From Clostridiales bacterium (lineage in GTDB: Bacteria; Bacillota; Clostridia; Oscillospirales; Oscillospiraceae): 44,420 bases of DNA. Below, in pieces: positions 14,976 through 23,109 of the stretch (position 1 is the stretch's first letter; every line of letters starts with the position of its first letter). The notes under the pieces were generated by a model, which was not told where the DNA came from, did no database searches, and saw nothing but the letters and a program-made list of their open reading frames with translations. The DNA is taken from NCBI GenBank assembly GCA_004557655.1, contig SFGJ01000011.1, positions 1 to 44,420 on the forward strand, given 5' to 3'. A program made the translations under genes and the position numbers.

Positions 14976-16186
14976 AAAAAGAATGTATCGCCATGCTTTT
15001 GGCCGGCGGCCAGGGCAGCCGGCTCTATGTACTCACCGGGGATATGGCCAAACCTGCCGTACCCTTTGGGGGAAAGTTCCGCATCATTGACTTTCCCCTC
15101 TCCAACTGCACCAACTCCGGCATCGACACTGTGGGCGTGCTGACCCAGTATCGCCCTCTGGAGCTTAACAGCTACATCGGCAACGGTCAGCCCTGGGAGC
15201 TGGACCGCATGAACGGTGGCGTGCACATCCTGCCGCCCTACCAGAGCAACAGTGGCGCCGGATGGTATAAGGGCACGGCCAACGCCATCTGCCAGAATAT
15301 AGGGTTTGTGGACCTGTATGATCCGGAGTATGTGGCGGTTCTGTCCGGCGACCATATCTATAAGATGGACTATTCCCGGATGCTCCGCCGGCACAAGGAG
15401 ACCGGGGCGGACTGCACCATCTCCGTTATGGAGGTGCCCTGGCACGAGGCCGGCCGCTTCGGCATTATGAATGTGGACGGAGAGGATGTCATCACAGAAT
15501 TTGAGGAAAAGCCCAAGCAGCCCAAGAGCAATCTGGCCTCCATGGGCATATATATCTTTACTTGGAAAAAGCTCCGGGCCTATCTCCTGCGGGATGAGGC
15601 AGATCCCAATTCGTCCAACGACTTCGGCAAGAATGTGATCCCTGCCATGCTCGCTGCCGGGGAGAAGATGGTGGCCTACCGCTTTGAGGGCTACTGGAAG
15701 GATGTGGGTACGCTGGAGTCTCTGTGGGACGCCAATATGGATATGCTTTCTCCCGGCTCAGGTCTTAACCTGCTGGATAAGAGCTGGCCCATTTACAGCC
15801 GCGCCCCCTCCTGCCCTCCGGCCTTTTTCGGCGGCTCTGCCGATGTGGGCAACAGCGCCGTGGCCAAGGGCTGCGACATACGCGGCGAGGTGAAAAACAC
15901 CGTCCTGAGCTACAATGCCGCCGTGGAGGAGGGCGCAGTTGTGAGCTACTCTGTGCTGATGCCCGGCGCCGTGGTGAAACAGGGCGCAAAGGTGGAATAC
16001 GCCATTCTGGGCGAGAACAGTGTGGTGGGCGCAGGAGCCCATGTGGGCGGCGGGCCGGAAACCGCTGCCGACCCGGAAAAGTGGGGCGTGGCTGTGCTTG
16101 GCCCCGGCACCAGGGTTTGTGACGGAGAGACTGTCCCCGCGGGGACGATGCTGGATAAAACCCACGGACAGGAGGCAGAGGCATGA
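14972..16186 (+). CDS. glgC: Glucose-1-phosphate adenylyltransferase
   Basis: A 404-residue ADP-glucose pyrophosphorylase that makes the glucosyl donor for glycogen synthesis. It has the nucleotide-binding loop AGGQGSRL (11-18), GGKFRIIDFPLSNC, WYKGTANAICQNI, the SGDHIYKMDY metal/substrate motif, and a C-terminal left-handed beta-helix. GTG 14972 overlaps the glgB stop (GTGA); the ribosome site GGAGAAGGGAG is inside glgB. It is followed by its paralogue glgD, with which it forms a hetero-oligomer in Firmicutes. Allosteric control by glycolytic intermediates is usual for the family but not readable here. Confidence 0.97.
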   Translation: MKKECIAMLLAGGQGSRLYVLTGDMAKPAVPFGGKFRIIDFPLSNCTNSGIDTVGVLTQYRPLELNSYIGNGQPWELDRMNGGVHILPPYQSNSGAGWYKGTANAICQNIGFVDLYDPEYVAVLSGDHIYKMDYSRMLRRHKETGADCTISVMEVPWHEAGRFGIMNVDGEDVITEFEEKPKQPKSNLASMGIYIFTWKKLRAYLLRDEADPNSSNDFGKNVIPAMLAAGEKMVAYRFEGYWKDVGTLESLWDANMDMLSPGSGLNLLDKSWPIYSRAPSCPPAFFGGSADVGNSAVAKGCDIRGEVKNTVLSYNAAVEEGAVVSYSVLMPGAVVKQGAKVEYAILGENSVVGAGAHVGGGPETAADPEKWGVAVLGPGTRVCDGETVPAGTMLDKTHGQEAEA

Positions 16187-17280
16187 ACGGAATGCACGGT
16201 ATCATTTTTTCCTATGAGAAATCCAACGGTCTGCGGGAGCTGACGGAGCACCGTATCCACGGCTCCGTACCCTTCGGCGGCTCTTACCGTATGGTGGACT
16301 TCATTCTCTCGGACATGGTCAACGCGGGGATCCGGGATGTGGGCGTCATCATGCACGGGCAGTGCCAGAGCATGATGGATCATCTGCGCAGCGGCAAGAG
16401 CTGGGATCTTTCCCGCAGCTTCGGAGGACTGACGCTGCTGCCGGTGTTCGCCTACAACAGCGCCCGGGGCAACGGACGCTTCCGCGGCAAGCTGGAGGCT
16501 CTGGATGTGGTGAAGGATTACCTGCGCCATATCCGGCAGGACTATGTTGTTTTGGCGGACAGCGATGTGGCGCTGAACATCGACCTGCAGGAGGTGCTGC
16601 AGGCCCATATAGCTACCGGCGCGGACATCACGGCGGTGTGCGCACCCTCCACGGAGGACGGTCTGTACCTGAATATGGACGGGAGCGGCCGTGTGCGGGA
16701 GGTGGTGGAGCAGCAGCGCGAGGGCTTCCGCTGCCTGCAGATTTTTCTGCTGCGGACAGACCTGCTGCTCTCCCTTGTGGAGCGGTTTGTCAGCCGCAAT
16801 GAATACAGCTTCCAGGAGTACGTCATTCAGGGCTTGACAGAGGAGCTGCACATCCACGGTTATATTTTCCACGGCTTTGCGGCGCACATAACGGATGTGG
16901 CCGGGTACTATGAAAGCAGTATGCAGCTGCTGGATCCCGCCGTGCGGCAGGACCTGTTCTCCCCGCGCAGACCCATATATGCCAAGGAGAACGATGCCGC
17001 CTCCACCTATATGGATCCTGCGGGCGGGTGCCTGCATTCTCTGGTGGACGACGGCTGCGACATCCAGGGCAGCGTGCGCAGCTCCATCATCAGCCGGGGC
17101 GTCCGGGTAGAAAAGGGCGCTGTGGTGGATGGATGTATTTTGTTTAAAGACACCGTGGTGGCCAAGGACGCTGTACTGCGCCATGTCATTGCGGATAAAA
17201 ATGTCAAAGTGGGCGTGGGCGTCCATCTGGAGGGTACGGAGAAGTATCCCATGGTGCTTGCAAAAGGCTCGGAGGTATAA
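16183..17280 (+). CDS. glgD: GlgD, non-catalytic ADP-glucose pyrophosphorylase subunit
   Basis: A 365-residue GlgC paralogue. The catalytic loop is degenerate: where GlgC has AGGQGSRL this protein has FSYEKSNGLREL, while the flanking VPFGGSYRMVDFILSD is retained. GlgD partners GlgC and raises its activity in Bacillus and Clostridia (family knowledge). ATG 16183 overlaps the glgC stop by 4 nt, so equimolar synthesis is likely. The beta-helical C-terminus (about 275-365) is present. Confidence 0.95.
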   Translation: MNGMHGIIFSYEKSNGLRELTEHRIHGSVPFGGSYRMVDFILSDMVNAGIRDVGVIMHGQCQSMMDHLRSGKSWDLSRSFGGLTLLPVFAYNSARGNGRFRGKLEALDVVKDYLRHIRQDYVVLADSDVALNIDLQEVLQAHIATGADITAVCAPSTEDGLYLNMDGSGRVREVVEQQREGFRCLQIFLLRTDLLLSLVERFVSRNEYSFQEYVIQGLTEELHIHGYIFHGFAAHITDVAGYYESSMQLLDPAVRQDLFSPRRPIYAKENDAASTYMDPAGGCLHSLVDDGCDIQGSVRSSIISRGVRVEKGAVVDGCILFKDTVVAKDAVLRHVIADKNVKVGVGVHLEGTEKYPMVLAKGSEV

Positions 17281-17281
17281 G

Positions 17282-18733
17282 ATGAATATTCTGTATGTAA
17301 CGGGGGAGGCCGCCCCCTTCTGTAAAACCGGCGGTCTTGCGGATGTTTCCGGCAGCCTGCCGGTGGCGTTGGCGGCCAGGGGACAGCATGTGGCGGTGAT
17401 CCTGCCGCTGTATGATACCATTTCCCGCCAGTGGCGGCACCAGATGACCTTTCGCAGATATATCTATGTAGACCTGGCCTGGCGGCACGAATACTGCGGT
17501 CTGTTTTCCCTGAAGCACCGGGGCGTGACCTGGTATTTTGTGGATAACGAGCACTACTTTGCCCGGGGCCGGCTGTACGGCGAAAGGGACGACGGGGAGC
17601 GCTTCGGATTCTTTTCCCGGGCCGTGATGGAACTGCTGCCCCTGCTGGATGAGATGCCGGATGTGATCCACTGCAACGACTGGCAGACGGCGCTGGTGCC
17701 GGTATACCGGCAGGATCTTGCCGGCAGGTGGGACGCCCTGAGCGGCATCCGCACGGTGTTCACCATCCACAACATAGAATATCAGGGCAAATTCGGCCCG
17801 GAAACGGTGGATGACCTCTTTGGCCTGCATCGGGGCTGGTATGAGGGCGGCACACTGCAGATGGATGGGTGCTTGAATCTCATGAAGGGCGCTATGCTGT
17901 GCGCCGATGCCGTCACTACCGTCAGTCCCACCTATGCCCGCCAGCTCCACCTGAGCGCCTACGCCGAGGGCATGGAGTCCGTGGTACAGCGCTGCGGGGA
18001 AAAATTCAGCGGCATAGTAAACGGCATAGATATTTCCGTCTTTGATCCGGCTACGGATCCGGTCCTGCCGGCGCATTACAGCGTAAAGAATTCCCGGGGC
18101 AAGGCCAGCTGCAAAAAGGCTCTGCAGGAGGAATTGGGGCTGCAGGTGCAGAGCGATGTGCCGCTTATCTCCGTGGTGAGCCGTCTGGTGGGCCACAAGG
18201 GCATTGACCTCATCTGCGAAAGCCTGGACACCATCATGCAGACCGGCTGCCAGCTTGTGGTGCAGGGCAGCGGCGAAAAGCAGTACGAGGACTTCTTCCG
18301 CTATGCGGAAAACAGATACAAGGGCCGGCTTTGCGCCTATATCGGGTACAACGAGGATCTGGCGCACCGGATCTATGCCGGCAGCGACCTGTTTTTGATG
18401 CCCTCCCGTTCCGAGCCCTGCGGGCTGTCCCAGATGATCGCCATGCGCTACGGCGCTGTGCCCATCGTGCGGCAGACCGGCGGACTGGCGGACACCGTGC
18501 GCTCTTGCCAGGCGGGGCAGGAGGACGGCAACGGATTTGTCTTCGCCGATTACAGCGCCTTTGATATGCAGTATGTCATCTCTCAGGCGGTGGATCTGTA
18601 CCGGAGCGACCTTCATGGCTTCCGCCGGGTGCAAAAACGCGGCATGACCGATGACTTCAGCTGGAATGTCAGTGCCGGGGCATATGAGAGGCTCTATGAG
18701 AATATTACCGAGAACACAAGGAGAACCAAATGA
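17282..18733 (+). CDS. glgA: Glycogen synthase (ADP-glucose dependent)
   Basis: A 483-residue GT5, GT-B fold enzyme that extends alpha-1,4 glucan from ADP-glucose. The N-terminal domain has the ADP-glucose-binding KTGGLADV (15-22) and HCNDWQTALVP; the C-terminal domain has SVVSRLVGHKGIDL and the acidic motif PSRSEPCGLSQ (374-384). The start is ATG 17282, one base after the glgD stop, with GGAGGT in the glgD end. Upstream in-frame codons lie within glgD and are rejected. Confidence 0.97.
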   Translation: MNILYVTGEAAPFCKTGGLADVSGSLPVALAARGQHVAVILPLYDTISRQWRHQMTFRRYIYVDLAWRHEYCGLFSLKHRGVTWYFVDNEHYFARGRLYGERDDGERFGFFSRAVMELLPLLDEMPDVIHCNDWQTALVPVYRQDLAGRWDALSGIRTVFTIHNIEYQGKFGPETVDDLFGLHRGWYEGGTLQMDGCLNLMKGAMLCADAVTTVSPTYARQLHLSAYAEGMESVVQRCGEKFSGIVNGIDISVFDPATDPVLPAHYSVKNSRGKASCKKALQEELGLQVQSDVPLISVVSRLVGHKGIDLICESLDTIMQTGCQLVVQGSGEKQYEDFFRYAENRYKGRLCAYIGYNEDLAHRIYAGSDLFLMPSRSEPCGLSQMIAMRYGAVPIVRQTGGLADTVRSCQAGQEDGNGFVFADYSAFDMQYVISQAVDLYRSDLHGFRRVQKRGMTDDFSWNVSAGAYERLYENITENTRRTK

Positions 18734-21144
18734 CCAAGGATACTCTGAAAGAAGCGATTACACAAAGACTGCGCATTAACTGTGGCTGCACTCCCCGGCA
18801 GGCAGGGGACGGGGATATGCTTCGGGCGTGCGCCATGGTCCTGCGGGACATGATGGCCGAGAGAAATGTCACTACCCGGGAGGATACGGACAAACGCCAG
18901 CGCCGGCAGGTACATTACCTGTCCCTGGAGTTTCTCATGGGCCGCAGTTTGCTGAAAAATGCCTATAACCTTGGCCTTGTGGAGCAGCTGACTCAGGCGG
19001 TGGAGGAGCTTGGCTTCAAGGCGGCGGACCTATTTGAACAGGAGCCGGACGCCGGTCTCGGCAACGGTGGTCTGGGCCGTTTGGCCGCCTGCTATTTGGA
19101 CAGCATGACCACTCTGGAAATTCCTGCCACGGGCTACTCCATCTGCTATGAGCTGGGTATTTTCAAGCAGAAGATCGTGGAGGGCCAGCAGGTGGAGCTG
19201 CCGGATGACTGGCAGGATGTGGGCGGCGCATGGCTTATGCCCCGCCCGCAGGAGACGGAGGAGGTGCATTTTGGCGGCACTGTCCGCACCAAGTGGGACG
19301 GCGGGCAGCTGATGGTAGTCCACGAGGACTATACCCGTGTGCTGGCGGTACCCTGCGACATGGAGATCGCCGGCTATCACACCGACCATGTGAACACCCT
19401 CCGGCTCTGGCAGGCCAGAAGCCCCAAACCGGTGGATATGCAGCTTTTCAGCCGGGGACAGTACCTCCAGGCCAGTGAGGAGCGCACCATGGCCGATGCC
19501 ATCAGCAAGGTCCTGTATCCGGAGGATAACCATTACGAGGGCAAATCCCTGCGCTTGAAGCAGCAGTATTTCTTTGTTTCTGCCACCATCCAGTCCATTA
19601 CCCGCAAGCATCTGGAGGTGTACGGCACCCTGCGGAACTTCCACGAGAAAAATGTCATTCAAATAAACGATACCCACCCCGCGCTGGCCATCCCGGAGCT
19701 GATGCGCATTTTCATGGACGATGCGGGCATGGGCTGGGGCGAGGCGTGGGAGATCACAAAAAACAGCGTGGCCTACACCAACCATACAGTGCTGGCGGAG
19801 GCGCTGGAGTGCTGGCCCCAGAGCCTGTTTGAGTCCCTGCTGCCCAGGATCTGGCAGATCATTGTGGAGATCGCCCGCCGCTGGCAGCGGCAGGTGGAGG
19901 AATTCTATCACGACCCGGCCAAGACCGAGAAGCTGGCCATTATCTGGGATGGCGGTGTCCGTATGGCAAACCTCTGTATCGCCGGAGGCATGAGCGTCAA
20001 CGGCGTGTCCGCCCTGCACACAGACATTCTGCGCAGGGATGTGTTCCGGGATGCTTGTGGGATGCGGCCGAAGCAGTTTCATAATGTCACCAACGGCGTG
20101 GATCACCGCCGCTGGATCAGTCAGGTGAACCCAGGCCTGCACGGCCTCATCTGCGATCTGACCGGCGGAGAGGACTATCTGCTGCATCCGCAAAACCTCA
20201 GCAGGCTGGACGCATTTGCGGACGATGCGGCGGTGCTTTCCCGGCTGGGAGAGATCAAGAAGGAGAACAAGGCCCGCTTTGCCCGCTGGATAAAGCGCCA
20301 GCAGGGGGTGACACTGAACACGGACGCCGTGTTCAGTGTGCAGGTCAAGCGTCTGCATGAGTATAAGCGGCAGCTCCTCAATGTCATGCATATTCTCTAC
20401 CTCTACCAGTGCCTGCAGGACGACCCGGGTAAGGACTTCCGCCCCCAGACCTTCCTCTTCGGTGCCAAGGCCGCTCCGGGCTATGCCGTGGCCAAACGGA
20501 TCATCCGGCTCATCGGCTCGGTGGCAGAGCAGATCAACAACGATCCTGTCTGCAAGGATAAGCTGCAGGTGGTGTTTCTGGAGAACTACCGGGTGTCCAT
20601 GGCGGAGATGCTGATGCCCGCCAGTGAGGTGAGCCAGCAGATCTCCACCGCCGGCAAGGAGGCCAGCGGTACCGGCAATATGAAGTTCATGATGAACGGC
20701 GCCGTTACCATCGGTACGCTGGACGGCGCCAATGTGGAGATGCATGAAGTGCTGGGGGACGAGAATATGTTCCTCTTCGGCCTGAAGGCGGCGGAGGCGG
20801 CGGAGCTGTCCCGGCACTATGACCCCAAGCTGCTCTATGATCGTGATCCGGTGCTGCGCCGGGTGCTGGATGCCATACGGGACGGTTTCCGTGACGGTGT
20901 GAGCTACGAGGACATTTACCGCCGTCTGCTCTTCGGCGGTGACTGTCCTGCGGATCAGTATCTGCTGCTGGCGGATTTCGTATCCTACTGCGATGCCGGA
21001 CGCCGTATGATGGAAACCTACGGCGACGGGAAACGGTGGAATCAGATCAGCCTGCACAATGTCGCCCGCAGCGGCATATTTGCGGCGGACCGTTCTATCC
21101 GGGATTACGCAAGGGACATCTGGGGTGTCCCCTGCAGAGAATAA
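18730..21144 (+). CDS. glgP: Glycogen/maltodextrin phosphorylase
   Basis: An 804-residue GT35 phosphorylase that releases glucose-1-phosphate from glycogen. Conserved blocks include YLSLEFLMGR, PDAGLGNGGLGRLAACYLDS, NDTHPALAIPELMRIF and the PLP site GTGNMKFMMNGA with K652. Length is normal. ATG 18730 overlaps the glgA stop (ATGA). Synthesis and breakdown genes are thus in one operon, with a strong terminator after this gene. Confidence 0.97.
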   Translation: MTKDTLKEAITQRLRINCGCTPRQAGDGDMLRACAMVLRDMMAERNVTTREDTDKRQRRQVHYLSLEFLMGRSLLKNAYNLGLVEQLTQAVEELGFKAADLFEQEPDAGLGNGGLGRLAACYLDSMTTLEIPATGYSICYELGIFKQKIVEGQQVELPDDWQDVGGAWLMPRPQETEEVHFGGTVRTKWDGGQLMVVHEDYTRVLAVPCDMEIAGYHTDHVNTLRLWQARSPKPVDMQLFSRGQYLQASEERTMADAISKVLYPEDNHYEGKSLRLKQQYFFVSATIQSITRKHLEVYGTLRNFHEKNVIQINDTHPALAIPELMRIFMDDAGMGWGEAWEITKNSVAYTNHTVLAEALECWPQSLFESLLPRIWQIIVEIARRWQRQVEEFYHDPAKTEKLAIIWDGGVRMANLCIAGGMSVNGVSALHTDILRRDVFRDACGMRPKQFHNVTNGVDHRRWISQVNPGLHGLICDLTGGEDYLLHPQNLSRLDAFADDAAVLSRLGEIKKENKARFARWIKRQQGVTLNTDAVFSVQVKRLHEYKRQLLNVMHILYLYQCLQDDPGKDFRPQTFLFGAKAAPGYAVAKRIIRLIGSVAEQINNDPVCKDKLQVVFLENYRVSMAEMLMPASEVSQQISTAGKEASGTGNMKFMMNGAVTIGTLDGANVEMHEVLGDENMFLFGLKAAEAAELSRHYDPKLLYDRDPVLRRVLDAIRDGFRDGVSYEDIYRRLLFGGDCPADQYLLLADFVSYCDAGRRMMETYGDGKRWNQISLHNVARSGIFAADRSIRDYARDIWGVPCRE

Positions 21145-21150
21145 AAAATT

Positions 21151-21178
21151 GCGGTGGGCCTGTGGCCCACCGCTTTTT
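21151..21178 (+). terminator. Terminator of the glg operon
   Basis: GCGGTGGGCC and GGCCCACCGC form a perfect 10-bp stem with a three-base loop, followed by TTTTT. Confidence 0.93.
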
Positions 21179-21219
21179 GTGCCCGGGAGAAAATTTGGCT
21201 ACCATATCTTGACGGGATG

Positions 21220-21228
21220 TGGTATAAT
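21220..21228 (+). promoter_or_regulatory. Extended -10 promoter of nrdR
   Basis: TGG-TATAAT (TATAAT at 21223-21228). No good -35 sits at 16-18 bp; the nearby TTGACG is only 8 bp away and cannot serve. It is probably an extended -10 promoter. Confidence 0.55.
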
Positions 21229-21277
21229 GATTCAATCACCGCTCCGTTGGGCGGCTTATTGGGAGAGGAGAAAGACC

Positions 21278-21730
21278 ATGAAGTGTCCTTATTGCGGATT
21301 TCAGGAGAGTAAGGTAGTGGATTCCCGCCCTGCCGACGATGGCAGCATCCGCCGCCGCCGTGAGTGTCTGCAGTGTGAGCGCCGCTTTACCACCTATGAG
21401 ACGGTGGAGAGCCTCCCCATGGTGGTCATCAAGAAGGACGGCAGCCGCCAGTCCTTTGACCGCAGCAAGGTGCTGCGGGGCATCCAGCGGAGCTGTGAGA
21501 AGCGGCCGGTCCCGGTGGCGGAGATGGAGCGCATGACCACGGAGATCGAGCAGGAGCTGCAGAACAATCTGGAGCGTGAGATCAGCACGGAGCTGGTGGG
21601 CGAAATGGTCATGGATAAGCTGAAAAAGGCCGACGAGGTGGCCTATGTTCGCTTCGCCTCCGTATACCGCCAGTTCAAGGACATCAACACCTTCATGAGC
21701 GAGCTGAATAAGCTCCTGAATGAGAAGTGA
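21278..21730 (+). CDS. nrdR: Transcriptional repressor NrdR
   Basis: A 150-residue repressor of ribonucleotide reductase genes. The N-terminal zinc ribbon has C3-P-Y-C6 and C30-L-Q-C33 with SIRRRREC and RRFTTYE; the ATP-cone spans about 49-139 (VIKKDGSRQSFDRSKVLRGI) and senses dATP/ATP. The length is standard. ATG 21278 has GAGAGGAGAAAG upstream. It ends one base before the stop of the convergent DUF4363 gene, with no terminator between them. Confidence 0.97.
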   Translation: MKCPYCGFQESKVVDSRPADDGSIRRRRECLQCERRFTTYETVESLPMVVIKKDGSRQSFDRSKVLRGIQRSCEKRPVPVAEMERMTTEIEQELQNNLEREISTELVGEMVMDKLKKADEVAYVRFASVYRQFKDINTFMSELNKLLNEK

Positions 21731-21731
21731 G

Positions 21732-22112
21732 CTACAGAATATTCCGCAGGGTCAGCCGCTGCATCTCATCCAGTAAGGTAAACTGGGTGCGCAGCTCCGC
21801 TATATCTGCCCGCAGCTCGGCGTCTTCCTGCTGCTGAGCGAAGGCGATGCACCGCTGCAGCAGAGCCTCGGTTTCGTCCAGCTCCTTGTGTTCAATGAGC
21901 ATATGGAGCCATTCCTGCTGCGTTTGCCAGCGGTCATAGAGATCCGTGAGCACCGACTGGGCCTCGCCCCACTGCTCCCGGATTACAAGGCCGTCGGCCG
22001 TCATCAACTGCTGCTTCCAGCTATCCGTGCAGCGACTTACATTGCTGCCGGCATAGAGGCACAGGAACAGGGTCAGCAGCAGGATGAAAATGGGGATTCG
22101 GAAAGATCTCAT
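21732..22112 (-). CDS. DUF4363 family protein
   Basis: A 126-residue protein with an N-terminal signal/anchor (about 4-21, FRIPIFILLLTLFLCLYAG) and a helical remainder (QWGEAQSVLTDLYDRWQTQQ and following). This is the small partner usually encoded after DUF421 proteins in Clostridia. ATG 22112 overlaps the DUF421 stop (ATGA), and is preferred to an in-frame codon 24 bases upstream. Function unknown; probably works with the DUF421 protein at the membrane. Confidence 0.8.
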   Translation of the reverse strand: MRSFRIPIFILLLTLFLCLYAGSNVSRCTDSWKQQLMTADGLVIREQWGEAQSVLTDLYDRWQTQQEWLHMLIEHKELDETEALLQRCIAFAQQQEDAELRADIAELRTQFTLLDEMQRLTLRNIL

Positions 22113-22792
22113 TTCACAGTATCCTTTACGATACAAATGGTCTCTCCCCGCTCATCAGCGGTCAGGAGAAAGACCTGGGAGGGAGAGCGGACACCTTTCT
22201 TGGCAAGCTGCGCCTGCAGCCATATATGGTCGTGGCCCGATCGGAGAAGATTATCTGTTAGCAGATGCCCATCGCTTATGATGATGGTGGGGAGGAACAC
22301 ATCATCCTCACAATACAGGCCCAACTGCCTTGGCGTTGCCGGCTGGGCCGCCGTATGCAGCAGCACCGAGAGCTGCCCGCCGGTCTCTAATATGGCGTAT
22401 TTCACATCCTTGATATCGGTGACGCCCTGGGAGCGCAGCTCCTCGAACAGCTCGTCCAGGGTCAGGCGGTTGTGGCGCATGGCGGCTTGCTGGAGCTTTC
22501 CGTCCTGAATGATGATGGCGGGCTTACCGCAGATGAGGGCGCGAAAGCGCACACTGTGCAGGCTGAAGCAGCTTAAAAGCATACTCATAGACAAGAGCGT
22601 CACGATGGGTATGACGCCATTCACCAGAGGGATGCCGAAGTCCTGCATGGGGACGGATGCCAGATCCGAAAGGAGCATGGTCAGCACCAGCTCAATAGGC
22701 TCCAGTTCACCGATTTGCCGCTTGCCGGTGAGCCGGATTCCCACGATGAGCAGCAGATATAAAATGGCCGTGCGAAAAAAAGCGGTGATCAA
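22109..22792 (-). CDS. DUF421 (YetF-like) membrane protein
   Basis: A 227-residue protein with three N-terminal membrane segments (about 1-80; LYLLLIVGIRLTGKRQIGEL is typical of the family) and a C-terminal cytoplasmic domain with GKPAIIIQDGKLQQAAMRHN and LRSQGVTDIKDVKYAILETG. YetF-type proteins are tied to spore or envelope functions in Bacillus, but the mechanism is unknown. TTG 22792 is the start: AGGAGG lies 8 bases before it and no better codon exists. First gene of a two-gene operon with DUF4363. Confidence 0.85.
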   Translation of the reverse strand: MITAFFRTAILYLLLIVGIRLTGKRQIGELEPIELVLTMLLSDLASVPMQDFGIPLVNGVIPIVTLLSMSMLLSCFSLHSVRFRALICGKPAIIIQDGKLQQAAMRHNRLTLDELFEELRSQGVTDIKDVKYAILETGGQLSVLLHTAAQPATPRQLGLYCEDDVFLPTIIISDGHLLTDNLLRSGHDHIWLQAQLAKKGVRSPSQVFLLTADERGETICIVKDTVK

Positions 22793-22808
22793 AAGGCATA
22801 CCTCCTTT

Positions 22809-22825
22809 ACGGCAGTATCTGCCGT
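22809..22825. repeat. Short perfect inverted repeat between divergent genes
   Basis: ACGGCAG-TAT-CTGCCGT, 17 bases, directly upstream of the DUF421 ribosome site and before the glmS leader. It could be an operator or an mRNA leader hairpin for DUF421. Confidence 0.4.
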
Positions 22826-22894
22826 CAGAGGTAAAAATATACAAGCAAAAGTCAGACACAGAGGAGAAAGGAGACCATGGGAGCGGATCCCATC

Positions 22895-23085
22895 ATAAGC
22901 GCCAGCGCCCGTTTAACGCGGGATGACGAGGAGGAGAGAGTATCGAAGCTTTCGGCGGAAGCTCTCCCGCACCGTTCGGGTGCGCACGCAGCCGGTAAAT
23001 ATGCGGGTGACCGCAAAACAGAGAAGCTGCGGCCGGACAGGAATGGCAAATATCTGTGCGTTTGTCCTTCCGATTGTGAAAAACA
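22895..23085 (+). ncRNA. glmS self-cleaving ribozyme riboswitch
   Basis: The leader of glmS carries the glmS ribozyme core: AAGCGCC with the expected cleavage before G22899, a P1 hairpin, then GACGAGGAGGAGAG, TATCGAAGCTTTCGGCGG and CTCTCCCGC, followed by the P3-P4 region to about 23085. These blocks match the catalytic core (P2/P2.1/P2.2 pseudoknots) of the family. Glucosamine-6-phosphate acts as cofactor for cleavage, after which the glmS mRNA is degraded, giving product feedback. An 82-codon frame with a ribosome-like site (22877-23125) crosses the ribozyme and is explained by it. Confidence 0.92.
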
Positions 23086-23109
23086 CTTTAGCGATCAGGA
23101 GGAAAAAAT

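Noticed and set aside
21211..21228. TTGACG as -35 for nrdR
   Set aside because: It is only 8 bp from the -10, far too close for sigma-A binding.
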